A DNA stretch of 64,000 bases from Bacteroidota bacterium (GTDB lineage: Bacteria > Bacteroidota > Bacteroidia > B-17B0 > Aurantibacillaceae). The notes below the pieces were generated by a model that made no database searches, was not told where the DNA came from, and was given only the letters and a program-made list of their open reading frames with translations. Location: contig CAUJCR010000006.1 in NCBI GenBank assembly GCA_963169355.1, positions 124,001 through 188,000 on the forward strand, in the 5' to 3' direction. The position numbers and the translations under genes are program-made. This document shows, one piece after another, positions 17,666 to 26,929 of the stretch. How positions within the stretch are numbered: position 1 is the first letter of the stretch; every line of letters starts with the position of its first letter.

Positions 17666-18332
17666 CTGGAAAGATATCAAATTCTCCTTTTTCCAAAAAT
17701 TCGAGCCATCTTTCTTTAGGCATCATGCTTAACATAAACTCATCCCTCAAAGTTTCAATCTTATAACGTCCAATTTCTTTAGCACTATATTCCCATCTTG
17801 GGTTCGCAATATCCAACATCAGTACAAATCTATCTTCCTCACTATCATTCCAGGCTTCATGTTCAAATGAGTCATCAAAAATCAACATTTTTCCTTCCTG
17901 CCAAGTTTTAGTCTCTTCTCCAACTCTAATGAAACAATTAGGAGGCACCACTAGTCCCAAGTGTGCTCTTAAAACCATTTTAGTAAATCCTTTGTGAGGT
18001 AATATTTTAGTTTTAGCTGGTAAATAAGAAAAATCTGCTGAAACTAAACTAGGAATTTGTTTTAATACTTCATAGGTCTTAGGGCATAAACTACAATTTA
18101 AGGGATGCTTGATACCAAAAAATTGAAAAGTAAATACTTTCCAAATGTTTTTACTATTAGGGTGTAAGTAACTTGGAAAAGTATTTAGCCAATAACCATT
18201 TTCGGAATTTTTACGCAGATGATTTAGCTCTTCTAAAATAACAGTATAGTTATCCTCTAAAACTTTTAATTCAGGCGTTTCGTTGATATTATAAAACCAT
18301 TTCGGGTTTTTTTCAGTAAATTCATCTTGCAT
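17652..18332 (-). CDS. aspartyl/asparaginyl beta-hydroxylase-family 2-oxoglutarate dioxygenase
   Basis: 226 residues, PF05118-type Fe(II)/2OG dioxygenase. Fe ligands and the 2OG arginine are visible: H113 in LPHKGF, R122/H124 in LRAHLGL, H158 in FDDSFEHEAWN and R168 in DRFVLML. The family covers peptidyl Asp/Asn hydroxylases and also lipid hydroxylases (LpxO on lipid A, OlsC/OlsD on ornithine lipids). With no protein substrate obvious here, a lipid or small-molecule hydroxylase is as likely. It is soluble, without a membrane segment, unlike LpxO. Divergent from a sulfotransferase gene (127 bases between starts) and convergent with the GNAT (14-base overlap). Confidence 0.85.
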   Translation of the reverse strand: MQDEFTEKNPKWFYNINETPELKVLEDNYTVILEELNHLRKNSENGYWLNTFPSYLHPNSKNIWKVFTFQFFGIKHPLNCSLCPKTYEVLKQIPSLVSADFSYLPAKTKILPHKGFTKMVLRAHLGLVVPPNCFIRVGEETKTWQEGKMLIFDDSFEHEAWNDSEEDRFVLMLDIANPRWEYSAKEIGRYKIETLRDEFMLSMMPKERWLEFLEKGEFDIFPAKQE

Positions 18333-18388
18333 ATCGTGATGTGTTATAAATAAATTTCAATTATCAATAAAGATAGTATAATTATTTA

Positions 18389-18396
18389 TATCTTAG
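18389..18396 (+). promoter_or_regulatory. possible -7 element of the first sulfotransferase gene
   Basis: TATCTTAG, a TAnnTTAG variant of the Bacteroidota -7 box, 63 bases before ATG 18460 in a very AT-rich divergent gap. No TTTG at the expected -33 distance. Confidence 0.3.
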
Positions 18397-18459
18397 TAAT
18401 GATATATGTCATAATCATTTTAAGATTTTGGAAAATGTTATACCTTGTATTTTAATTTT

Positions 18460-19545
18460 ATGAAAGACTGGAGCCGAGAACGAATTAACGCACTAAAGAT
18501 ACATTTTATTTTTTGTATGGAACGTACAGGAAGTTCAATGTTAACATCTATGCTAAATAGAAATGAGCATATTTTATCAAGTTCCGAAGAGCCATTTGTG
18601 CTTTATCTTTACAAGAAATACAAAGACAAAAAAACATACACAAAAGCGGAGATAGATACGTTAGTGGAAGAGTTTTGGTTAACATCCGAAAGAATGTTGG
18701 TGTTTTATTATGAATCAAAAGAGAATTTAAAACAACTACTTTACACTTTTTTACCAAACTTAGATTACCGTTTTTTATGCAAAGTATTATATCTTAATTT
18801 TATTCCATTAAAGAGCAAAGATAAGGTAGAGGTTATTGTAGATAAACAAATGAAATACATGTATTATATTGAGGTAATACGTGAAATATTTCCAGATGCT
18901 AAAATTCTTTTTCTTGTAAGGAATCCTAAAGGAGTTGTTACGAGTTGGCGTAAACGAAAATGGGGATTAAATCAAACCGCAGCGTATTTAGCTACACTTT
19001 ATAAATTTAATTATACGTTTGCTAAAAGGGCATTTGAGTCGAAGGTTCCAAATATAGATTTGTTGCGGTACGAAGATCTGGTGTCGAACCCTGCAAAAGA
19101 ACTTGAGCGCATCTGTAAGTTTTATCAAGTGCCTTTTAATATTGAGATGGTAGAGCATCACACAGCCTACAATGCCTATGTAAATAAAATGGAAGAATAT
19201 GTAGATGATGATAGAATAAAACACGTGCGTAAATTTCAAGGTAACACCTTAAAACCAGTAACTACCGAGTTGATTGATGAATGGCAGGGCGTACTTTCAA
19301 CTGATGAGATATGTACCATTGATAAGATTAACGAAAAATTAAATCAATTTTTTAATTATACTTCGCATATAGGTAATTATAAATTTACCTTTAGTAATCG
19401 GAAAAATATGATTCTAGGCTCGGTTGAAAAGGGCTGGTATCACATTGCGTACATCAATTCGCCACTATGGGTAAAGGTATTAATCAAGAAAATAAAATAT
19501 GACATTTTTAAAGGAAAGAAACGTTGGGAGAAGAATAATGCTTAA
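18460..19545 (+). CDS. sulfotransferase-family protein (first of a convergent pair)
   Basis: 361 residues from ATG 18460; a TTG 15 bases upstream is in frame but less likely. The PAPS 5'-phosphosulfate loop is FIFCMERTGSSMLTSML (about 16-32), followed by SSEEPFVLYL. The 3'-phosphate motif is ILFLVRNPKGVVTSWRKRKWG. RYEDLVSNPAKELERICKF is the usual later helix. It would move sulfate from PAPS to a hydroxyl or amine of a carbohydrate, lipid or small molecule. There is no signal peptide, so it acts in the cytoplasm. It overlaps the convergent paralogue by 4 bases at the stop codons. The acceptor is unknown. Confidence 0.82.
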   Translation: MKDWSRERINALKIHFIFCMERTGSSMLTSMLNRNEHILSSSEEPFVLYLYKKYKDKKTYTKAEIDTLVEEFWLTSERMLVFYYESKENLKQLLYTFLPNLDYRFLCKVLYLNFIPLKSKDKVEVIVDKQMKYMYYIEVIREIFPDAKILFLVRNPKGVVTSWRKRKWGLNQTAAYLATLYKFNYTFAKRAFESKVPNIDLLRYEDLVSNPAKELERICKFYQVPFNIEMVEHHTAYNAYVNKMEEYVDDDRIKHVRKFQGNTLKPVTTELIDEWQGVLSTDEICTIDKINEKLNQFFNYTSHIGNYKFTFSNRKNMILGSVEKGWYHIAYINSPLWVKVLIKKIKYDIFKGKKRWEKNNA

Positions 19546-20666
19546 TTGTTTATTGCGTGAACTTTAGTATTTACTTTCTCAAAATGATTGGTTAGAGCGT
19601 ATGTTGTTTCTTTTACCCTTTTACTATAAAGGGTTTTTCTAATTCGATACCTAACAAAATAAGGTAATAAATGATACGCCTTAGTGTATAAATGAATAAT
19701 AAAAAGGAACTTTAAGAACTCCAGTATCATTTTAGGTTTAAAATAAAATGTAGCCGTACATGCTTCGCGCTGATAATTTAATTGTTGCGCTGTTTTTTGG
19801 CACATATACCAAATTAAATTTTTATCCTCAACACTTAATTCTTTTTGCCAAATCCCAACTTTATCCGTACTTACTTTTTGACCTAACCCAGCGTGAAAAC
19901 CCTCTAAATGAGATATTGTTTTAGGGTTTAGCGTCTCTTTACCAGAAGAAAGTCGTTCATTAAAAGTTGAATCGTAATTCAACATATTAGAGTTGTAAGT
20001 TAAAGATAAAAACTGCGTAATGCGACTTAATGTTTTTTCGGGTTCGGATACTAAATCTTCGTATTTTACGATAATATATCTTTTCGAATCTATTCTTGCT
20101 AATTTTTTTAGCAAGGAGGCGTATTCATAATCCCAAATCTTAGATAAAAGATAATAAGTTCTTTTTTGGTTTTTCTTTAAATCTCTTTTTCGTTTTACTA
20201 AAGCATTATCTCTTGGATCTCTTGTTAATACAATAAACTTAGCCTGCGGATAATACTGGCTTAATTGTTTAACAATAAAATGAGATTTTAGTTCTTTATC
20301 TACAATGGTATTAACTTGCGATTTATCCTTAAAGGGCATAAATGCTAAATAACTCAATTTGATAGCCAATTCCCCAGTAAGAAAAGCTTGATGCTCTTTA
20401 AGAATTTGATATAAATCGTCTTTCTTACCAAATTGTGGTTCTAGTTTTCCGGCGCTAAACAGAAAGAAATCAAAACAATATTCACGAATCGTTTGGTCTG
20501 TCCAATTTGTTTTGTTTTTATATTTCGGAAATAAATTATAGGCGAATGGTTCTTCGGAAGTTGAAATAATATTGGGATGCATATTAAGCATGGTGCTTAA
20601 TAAAGTGCTACCTGTTCTACCAGTTGATAGAATAAAGTTTAAAGAAAGTGAATTGGGTTGGGACAT
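19542..20666 (-). CDS. sulfotransferase-family protein (second of a convergent pair)
   Basis: 374 residues from ATG at 20666; an in-frame TTG at 20687 is weaker. It shares with its neighbour the PAPS loop (FILSTGRTGSTLLSTMLN), the unusual STSEEPFAYNL that follows it, a KYKNKTNWT segment, the 3'-phosphate motif VLTRDPRDNALVKRKRD and VKYEDLVSEPEKTLSRI. The two are paralogues despite the inverted arrangement. The C-terminus has a long basic, hydrophobic region (FLKFLFIIHLYTKAYHLL) that may sit on the membrane surface. It follows acs on the same strand after 75 bases. Acceptor unknown. Confidence 0.82.
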   Translation of the reverse strand: MSQPNSLSLNFILSTGRTGSTLLSTMLNMHPNIISTSEEPFAYNLFPKYKNKTNWTDQTIREYCFDFFLFSAGKLEPQFGKKDDLYQILKEHQAFLTGELAIKLSYLAFMPFKDKSQVNTIVDKELKSHFIVKQLSQYYPQAKFIVLTRDPRDNALVKRKRDLKKNQKRTYYLLSKIWDYEYASLLKKLARIDSKRYIIVKYEDLVSEPEKTLSRITQFLSLTYNSNMLNYDSTFNERLSSGKETLNPKTISHLEGFHAGLGQKVSTDKVGIWQKELSVEDKNLIWYMCQKTAQQLNYQREACTATFYFKPKMILEFLKFLFIIHLYTKAYHLLPYFVRYRIRKTLYSKRVKETTYALTNHFEKVNTKVHAINN

Positions 20667-20741
20667 TTGTTGCTTATATGCAAGCAAATGTAATTACTAA
20701 ACGCATTTAAAATTATTTTACAATAATCTTACAATATTTTT

Positions 20742-22643
20742 TTAATTAATTCTACCACTTACAATTTCATCTACAACAGTTGGGTCAAGCAGAGTAGAAG
20801 TGTCACCTAAGTTACTTGTATCGCCCTCGGCTACTTTTCTTAAAATACGACGCATAATTTTACCACTTCTGGTTTTAGGCAAGGCACTTACTATCTGTAT
20901 TTTGTCAGGCTTTGCAATTGGGCCAATAATTTTAGTTACCTCTGCTAAAATTTCTAATTTTAATTGTGCATCTTCTTTTTGAGTTGTTGGAACAATTACA
21001 TAAGCATAAATACCCTGCCCTTTAATAGTATGTGGAAAAGCCACAACAGCACTTTCTACCACATCTTCATGCGCATTAATAGCACTTTCTACTTCGGCAG
21101 TACCTATGCGATGCCCTGAAACATTTATTACATCATCTACCCTCCCAGTTATTCTGTAGTAGCCATCTTTATCTCTACGACAACCATCGCCTGTAAAATA
21201 TAAGCCAGGATAGGTACTAAAATAAGCTTGCTTGCATCGTTCATGATCGCCATAGGTTGTTCTTATCATCGATGGCCATGGAAATTTTATGCATAAATTA
21301 CCTTCAATAAAATCGCCAACAACTTCGTTCCCTTTTTCATCTACTATAATTGGCTGTATGCCTGGCAAAGGCAAAGTAGCGTAACTTGGTTTTGGAGTTA
21401 TGATTCCAGCCATTGGCGAAATCAATATGCCTCCTGTTTCGGTTTGCCACCAGGTATCTACAATAGGGCATTTTTCTTTCCCAATATTTTTATGATACCA
21501 TTGCCATGCTTCTTCATTAATGGGTTCGCCTACACTACCCAACACTTTTAATGAGGCTAATGAATAGGGTTTAACATAATCTAATCCTGCAGCTTCTAAT
21601 GATCGAATAGCAGTTGGTGCCGTATAAAAATGTGTTACCTTAAGTTTATCAATAATTTCCCAAAACCTACTGGCATTAGGATAAGTAGGAATACCTTCAA
21701 ATATTACAGAACTTACACCTGCTAGTAAAGGGCCATACGTGATATATGAATGTCCTGTTACCCAGCCAATATCAGCTGTACACCAAAATAAGTCATTTGA
21801 TTGCGCAGATAAATCCATCTGAAAAACATTAGTAAAACTATAATGCATATAAACCATATAGCCTCCACAAGTATGCACTACTCCTTTTGGTTTTCCGGTA
21901 GAACCTGATGTATAAAGTATAAATAAAATATCTTCGCTGTCCATTGCCTCAGCAACGCAGGTCGTTTTTGCAGTTGGAACAAGTTCATTCCATATATAGT
22001 CTCGTCCTTGCTTCAGTGTAATGTCTGTTTGTGTGTGTTTAAAGACTAATACATGCGAAACATTTGGGCATTGCTCCAGTGCTTCATCTACTACGGCTTT
22101 AATGGCTATTTTCTTATTTCCTCTGTTTGCGCCATCAGTTGTTAGTATCACTTTACAATCACAATCTTGAATTCGTCCAATAAGCGAAGATGCCGAGAAG
22201 CCTGCAAACACAACGGAGTGAGCTGCACCAATTCTAGCACATGCCAACATAGCAAAAATGGCCTCAGGAATCATAGGCATATAAATACACACTCTATCGC
22301 CTTTTTTTACACCGATAGATTTGAGCGTGTTGGCAACTTTACACACTTCATCATGTAAGTTCTGATAGGTGATAATTCTATTTGGCTGGTTAGACTCATT
22401 GGCTTCCCAAATAAAAGCAGGTTTATTTGCACGATGTGGTAAATGCCTATCAATACAATTTTCAGTAATATTTAATTTTCCATCTATAAACCATTTTATG
22501 TTTGGTTCATCAAAATTCCATTCCAATGTTTTTTTCCAAGGTTGTTGCCAAGTAAATGTTTTGGCTATTTCATTCCAAAACTCTTCAGGATTTTCAATAG
22601 ATTTTTGATATGCTTGCTGATATTGTTCAAATGATTTTATCAT
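20742..22643 (-). CDS. acs: acetyl-CoA synthetase
   Basis: 633 residues, full-length AMP-forming Acs. It activates acetate with ATP and CoA through acetyl-AMP. The N-terminal ACAS domain is present (WNEIAKTFTW..PWKKTLEWNF). The adenylation P-loop is LYTSGSTGKPKGVVHT, followed by WCTADIGWVTGHSY, VDTWWQTETGG and YFTGDGCRRDKDGYYRITGRVDD. The C-terminal PKTRSGKIMRRILRK contains the lysine that is acetylated in regulated Acs enzymes. It is divergent from the phosphate transporter. It could feed acetyl-CoA to many pathways and is not obviously tied to the nearby acyl cluster. Confidence 0.97.
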   Translation of the reverse strand: MIKSFEQYQQAYQKSIENPEEFWNEIAKTFTWQQPWKKTLEWNFDEPNIKWFIDGKLNITENCIDRHLPHRANKPAFIWEANESNQPNRIITYQNLHDEVCKVANTLKSIGVKKGDRVCIYMPMIPEAIFAMLACARIGAAHSVVFAGFSASSLIGRIQDCDCKVILTTDGANRGNKKIAIKAVVDEALEQCPNVSHVLVFKHTQTDITLKQGRDYIWNELVPTAKTTCVAEAMDSEDILFILYTSGSTGKPKGVVHTCGGYMVYMHYSFTNVFQMDLSAQSNDLFWCTADIGWVTGHSYITYGPLLAGVSSVIFEGIPTYPNASRFWEIIDKLKVTHFYTAPTAIRSLEAAGLDYVKPYSLASLKVLGSVGEPINEEAWQWYHKNIGKEKCPIVDTWWQTETGGILISPMAGIITPKPSYATLPLPGIQPIIVDEKGNEVVGDFIEGNLCIKFPWPSMIRTTYGDHERCKQAYFSTYPGLYFTGDGCRRDKDGYYRITGRVDDVINVSGHRIGTAEVESAINAHEDVVESAVVAFPHTIKGQGIYAYVIVPTTQKEDAQLKLEILAEVTKIIGPIAKPDKIQIVSALPKTRSGKIMRRILRKVAEGDTSNLGDTSTLLDPTVVDEIVSGRIN

Positions 22644-22713
22644 AATTGGATAAGCTAGATTTATACAAAGTAAATAAAAATAAGTGCTTTATTTTTAATT
22701 AGATGTGTTACTT

Positions 22714-22721
22714 TATCTTAA
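22714..22721 (+). promoter_or_regulatory. possible -7 element for the phosphate transporter
   Basis: TATCTTAA, one or two bases from TAnnTTTG, 75 bases before ATG 22796. Transcription would start near 22728, inside the longest possible reading frame, which argues for the downstream ATG. No clear -33. Confidence 0.28.
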
Positions 22722-22795
22722 AATAGATGTCCTTTCTTAACAATTCCTTAACATTGGATGTGGTTACATCCTGTATTTTTATCCAAAATAGTTTA

Positions 22796-24190
22796 ATGAC
22801 AACATCTCTAACCATTTTTCTAGTAATCTGTATTTTATTAGCCTGTGCTTTCGAGTTTATAAATGGCTTTCATGATACCGCAAATGCCGTAGCTACGGTT
22901 ATATATAATAATTCTTTAAAACCAACAACAGCCGTAGTTTATAGCGGTATTATGAATTTTGTTGGGGTGCTTACGGGTGGTATTGGTGTAGCCATGGGAA
23001 TTGTAAATTTATTGCCAATGGAAGTATTGGTAGATAGCAATGTTTACCATGGTATTGCTATGATTATGGCTTTATTATTATCTTCTATTATTTGGAATTT
23101 AGGAACTTGGCTTTTAGGATTACCGGCTTCTAGCTCTCACACATTAATAGGTTCCATTTTAGGTATTGGCTTAGCGTTTTATTTTATCCCAGGGTATGAT
23201 GGAAACAATACAGTAAATTGGGCTAAAGCTAAAGAAACTGGCTGGGCTTTATTATTATCGCCATTTGCAGGTTTTGCTATGGCTATTGTAATTATGTTTA
23301 TATTTAAGCGAATTGTAAAAAACAATATCTTTTATAAAGAACCTATTCCAGGAAAACGTCCGCCAATTTGGATTAGAATGTTATCGTGGTGTACTTGTGG
23401 AATGGTAAGCTTCTTTCATGGTCAAAACGACGGACAAAAAGGTGTAGGTGTAGTAATGATGATATTGATTGCTATTATGCCAGCTTATTATGCCGTTGAT
23501 AAAGGCGTTAACTTACAAAGTATTAATGCTAATATAGCAACAATCGAAAAAATTATTTCAGCTACAGATACAACTCAGTTTGGGAAAGAAGAATATAAAG
23601 ATTTTCGTACAATAAAAACTCATGTTAAACATTTTGCAACCACTATTTCACATCATACACATGCTGATGAGGTGGAGCTTGATAAACGATTTGATTTAAG
23701 AAGCGATGTAATGCAAGTGCTGAAAAGCACAGAAAAATTACTAAATAGTAATAATTTGGCTATTTCAAAAAATAACGCCACTCTCGTTAAAAATGAAATT
23801 GCAGCATCAAAAAAATTAGTAGAATATGCGCCTCGTTGGGTTATTATTATGATTTCAATATGCTTAGGCTTAGGGACAATGATAGGTTGGAAGCGCATTG
23901 TGCGAACCTTAGGAGAAAAAATTGGTAAACAACACATGAGTTATGCTCAAGGTGCTTCGGCTGAATTAGTAACAGCATTAGGAATTGGAGTGGCTACAGG
24001 CTACAAAGTTCCAGTTAGCACTACTCACATATTAAGTTCCAGTATTATGGGAAGTATGGTAGCTAAAAAAGGATTAAAGAATTTACAACGAAAAACCATC
24101 CTCAACATTTTTATGGCTTGGGTTTTAACCTTACCTGTAACAATTATACTTTCTGGAGCTCTGTTCTTATTATTCAGAACTTTATTGTAA
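22796..24190 (+). CDS. inorganic phosphate transporter, PiT family
   Basis: 464 residues from ATG 22796; the frame is open to an ATG at 22727, but the extra 23 residues are polar and not family-like. N-terminal membrane segments lead to FEFINGFHDTANAVATVIYN, the PiT signature. A second repeat contains HGQNDGQKGVGVVMM, and the C-terminal half has AELVTALGIGVATGYKVPVSTTHIL. PiT proteins are proton- or cation-coupled low-affinity phosphate carriers in the inner membrane. An insert of about 130 residues (~245-375), partly helical and charged, separates the two membrane halves, as in many bacterial PiT proteins. Divergent from acs. Confidence 0.92.
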   Translation: MTTSLTIFLVICILLACAFEFINGFHDTANAVATVIYNNSLKPTTAVVYSGIMNFVGVLTGGIGVAMGIVNLLPMEVLVDSNVYHGIAMIMALLLSSIIWNLGTWLLGLPASSSHTLIGSILGIGLAFYFIPGYDGNNTVNWAKAKETGWALLLSPFAGFAMAIVIMFIFKRIVKNNIFYKEPIPGKRPPIWIRMLSWCTCGMVSFFHGQNDGQKGVGVVMMILIAIMPAYYAVDKGVNLQSINANIATIEKIISATDTTQFGKEEYKDFRTIKTHVKHFATTISHHTHADEVELDKRFDLRSDVMQVLKSTEKLLNSNNLAISKNNATLVKNEIAASKKLVEYAPRWVIIMISICLGLGTMIGWKRIVRTLGEKIGKQHMSYAQGASAELVTALGIGVATGYKVPVSTTHILSSSIMGSMVAKKGLKNLQRKTILNIFMAWVLTLPVTIILSGALFLLFRTLL

Positions 24191-24230
24191 TGGACTAGGC
24201 GTTAAATTTCTCATTCTCACAATTTTTCAC

Positions 24231-24238
24231 TAATTTCG
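24231..24238 (+). promoter_or_regulatory. typA -7 promoter element
   Basis: TAATTTCG, the TAnnTTYG form of the -7 box, 19 bases before the typA ATG. The -33 is not a clear TTTG. The transcript would have a very short leader. Confidence 0.4.
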
Positions 24239-24257
24239 CCCCCTCAAAAAAAATCAC

Positions 24258-26069
24258 ATGTCAGAAATTAGAAACATTGCTATTATTGCACACGTTGACC
24301 ACGGTAAAACAACTTTGGTTGATAAAATTCTTCACACCTGTAAACTTTTCCGCGAAAATCAAGCCACTGGCGAGTTAATCCTAGATAATAACGACTTAGA
24401 GCGTGAAAGAGGAATTACTATTTTAGCAAAAAATGTTTCGGTTACTTATAAAGGAACAAAAATTAATATTATTGATACTCCTGGTCACGCCGATTTTGGT
24501 GGCGAAGTAGAGCGTGTACTCAATATGGCCGATGGTGTTATTTTACTAGTAGATGCGTTTGAAGGACCAATGCCTCAAACTCGTTTCGTAACTCAAAAAG
24601 CGATTCAAGCGGGTAAAAAAGCCATTTTAGTAATTAATAAAGTAGATAAGCCAAATTGCCGCCCTGAAGAAGTACACGACAGCGTGTTTGATTTGTTTTT
24701 TAATTTAGATGCTACCGAAGAGCAATTAAATTTCCCTACGGTGTATGGTTCTGGAAAAGGAGGTTGGATGGGACCTGATTATAAAACACCTACTGCAGAT
24801 ATTACTTATTTGTTAGATACTATTCTCGAGAACATTCCTTTAGCACCAAAACGCGAAGGAACACTTCAATTACAAATTACTTCTTTAGATTATTCTTCTT
24901 TCATTGGTCGTATAGCTATTGGCCGTGTGTATCGTGGAACTATTAAAGAAAACATGCCAGTAAGTGTTGTAAAACGCGATGGCTCTACCCAAAAATCAAG
25001 GGTAAAAGAGTTGTTTGTATTTGATGGATTAGGTAAAACTAAAGTAACCGAGGTAGGCGCTGGCGATATTTGTGCGTTTACTGGTATCGAAGGTTTTGAG
25101 ATTGGTGATACCGTTTCTGATTTTGAAAATCCTGAAGGATTACCGCTTATTTCTATTGATGAGCCAACGATGAGCATGTTGTTTACTATTAATAACTCAC
25201 CTTTTTATGGTAAAGATGGTAAGTTTGTAACATCTCGTCATTTACGTGATAGATTGTATAAGGAACTTGAAAAAAATTTAGCACTTCGTGTAGAGGAAAC
25301 ACCTTCTCCCGATTCTTATTTAGTGTATGGTAGAGGTATTCTTCACTTATCGGTATTAGTAGAAACCATGCGCCGCGAAGGTTACGAGTTGCAATTAGGA
25401 CAACCTCAAGTTATTATTAAAGAAATTGATGGTGTAAAATGCGAACCAGTAGAGGTGTTAACCGTTGATGTTCCAGGCGATTCAGCATCTAAAGTAATTG
25501 ATTTGGTAACACAACGTAAAGGCGATTTATTAATCATGGAACCAAAAGGCGATTTAACGCATATTGAGTTCGAAATTCCTTCTCGTGGTATTATTGGGTT
25601 ACGTAATAACGTGCTTACGGCTACCGCAGGCGAAGCCATCATGGCACACCGTTTTAAATCGTACGAGCCTTGGAAAGGCGCTATTCCGAGCCGAATTGCA
25701 GGTGTTTTAATAAGTAAAGATAAAGGACAAGCAGTAGCCTATTCCATTGATAAATTACAAGACAGAGGAAAGTTTTTTGTAGAAGCTGGCGAAGAAATTT
25801 ATCCAGGAATGATTATTGGTGAGCATATTCGCCCAGATGACTTGGTTGTAAATATTTGTGCAGAGAAGAAATTAACCAATATGCGTGCAAGTGGTTCGGA
25901 TGAGAAACTACGTATTGCTCCAAAAATTAAATTCAGTCTCGAAGAATCTATGGAATACATCCAAGGTGATGAATATGTTGAAATTACGCCTAACTTCATC
26001 CGTTTACGTAAAATTTACTTAGATGAAAATGAGCGCAAACGTATGGCTAAATCGGTAGAACAAGCTTAA
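24258..26069 (+). CDS. typA: translational GTPase TypA/BipA
   Basis: 603 residues, the standard TypA length. GTPase motifs in order: AHVDHGKTTLVD (G1), ERGITI (G2), DTPGHADFGGEVERVL (G3) and INKVDK (G4). EF-G-like domains follow, then the TypA-specific C-terminal part (IRPDDLVVNICAEKKLTNMRASGSDE). TypA binds 70S ribosomes and assists ribosome assembly and translation under stress, especially at low temperature. A deaminase gene follows 13 bases downstream and is probably co-transcribed. Confidence 0.97.
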   Translation: MSEIRNIAIIAHVDHGKTTLVDKILHTCKLFRENQATGELILDNNDLERERGITILAKNVSVTYKGTKINIIDTPGHADFGGEVERVLNMADGVILLVDAFEGPMPQTRFVTQKAIQAGKKAILVINKVDKPNCRPEEVHDSVFDLFFNLDATEEQLNFPTVYGSGKGGWMGPDYKTPTADITYLLDTILENIPLAPKREGTLQLQITSLDYSSFIGRIAIGRVYRGTIKENMPVSVVKRDGSTQKSRVKELFVFDGLGKTKVTEVGAGDICAFTGIEGFEIGDTVSDFENPEGLPLISIDEPTMSMLFTINNSPFYGKDGKFVTSRHLRDRLYKELEKNLALRVEETPSPDSYLVYGRGILHLSVLVETMRREGYELQLGQPQVIIKEIDGVKCEPVEVLTVDVPGDSASKVIDLVTQRKGDLLIMEPKGDLTHIEFEIPSRGIIGLRNNVLTATAGEAIMAHRFKSYEPWKGAIPSRIAGVLISKDKGQAVAYSIDKLQDRGKFFVEAGEEIYPGMIIGEHIRPDDLVVNICAEKKLTNMRASGSDEKLRIAPKIKFSLEESMEYIQGDEYVEITPNFIRLRKIYLDENERKRMAKSVEQA

Positions 26070-26082
26070 AATTTGTAAACAC

Positions 26083-26550
26083 ATGTCAAAACCCTCGTTT
26101 GATGATATTTACATGGAACTTGCCGAAAAATTGGCCTTACGTTCACATTGTGTAAAAGCTCAAGTGGGAGCGGTGTTAACAAAAGATACGCGAATAGTTT
26201 CGTTAGGATATAACGGTCCGCCTGCTGGTACACACAATTGCGATGAGGAGTGGCCTGAACATGGTTGTCCGCGTGATAGTAAAGGGAGTTGTTCTTTAGC
26301 TTTGCACGCCGAACAAAACGCTATTTTATATGCTGTGAAAAATAACATGGCTATTGAGGGCACTACTCTGTATGTTACCTTATCGCCTTGCATTGCTTGT
26401 GCTCGTGTGATTTATACAACGGGTATAAAGCGAGTGTATTATAAAAACAGTTATGCTGAGTATAAAAAAATACCAAGTGATGAAGGCGTTGATTTTTTAA
26501 GAAAATTTGGAGTGGAGGTAATTCGTTATATAGATCCTAAAACCCTTTAA
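26083..26550 (+). CDS. dCMP/cytidine deaminase-family protein (ComEB-like)
   Basis: 155 residues. Zinc deaminase motifs are HAEQNA (H75, E77) and PCIACA (C103, C106). A second Cys/His-rich insert (HNCDEEWPEHGCPRD, up to SLALHAE) and GYNGPPAGT are typical of deoxycytidylate deaminases, which make dUMP for thymidylate synthesis. It is cytoplasmic. It sits between typA (13 bases) and a small exported protein gene (10 bases), so a three-gene transcript is likely. Close relatives in competence operons are called ComEB, but no competence context is visible. Confidence 0.9.
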   Translation: MSKPSFDDIYMELAEKLALRSHCVKAQVGAVLTKDTRIVSLGYNGPPAGTHNCDEEWPEHGCPRDSKGSCSLALHAEQNAILYAVKNNMAIEGTTLYVTLSPCIACARVIYTTGIKRVYYKNSYAEYKKIPSDEGVDFLRKFGVEVIRYIDPKTL

Positions 26551-26560
26551 AAGCTTAGAC

Positions 26561-26929
26561 ATGCAGATTAAAAGTTTAATATTAACCTTTGTAATGTGTG
26601 TGTTTTTTTTCGCATTAAAATCTCAATCTAAAGGTGATAATAAACCACACGAAAAATCTTTTAAAAGCGAACGTAAACTACGCAAAGAAGATAGAAAAGC
26701 AGCTCGTGAAAAGCGGAAAGAAGAAAAGGCAGAAGCAAAACGAATAAAAGAACATCATAAACGCATACAAACAAAAGAAGTACGTAAGCGCATGAAACGC
26801 AGCAGAGCAAAGGCTCAGCGTAATCACGATCATAAAAGAGATCCGTTTTTTCAACGTGTATTCCGAAAAAAAGGTAAAAAAGCCTCTAAAAAATCGGGAG
26901 AGAAAGCGCCAAAAGTACAACAGTATTAA
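26561..26929 (+). CDS. small, very basic exported hypothetical protein
   Basis: 122 residues. A signal peptide (MQIKSLILTFVMCVFFFALKSQS) is followed by about 100 residues that are mostly Lys, Arg, Glu and His in long charged helices (RKLRKEDRKAAREKRKEEKAEAKR, in overlapping repeats), then KKGKKASKKSGEK and a short tail. No catalytic motif. I do not recognise a family. It could bind polyanions such as LPS, DNA or polyphosphate in the periplasm, or be a short coiled-coil protein; this is inference only. It is last in the typA transcript. Confidence 0.6.
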   Translation: MQIKSLILTFVMCVFFFALKSQSKGDNKPHEKSFKSERKLRKEDRKAAREKRKEEKAEAKRIKEHHKRIQTKEVRKRMKRSRAKAQRNHDHKRDPFFQRVFRKKGKKASKKSGEKAPKVQQY

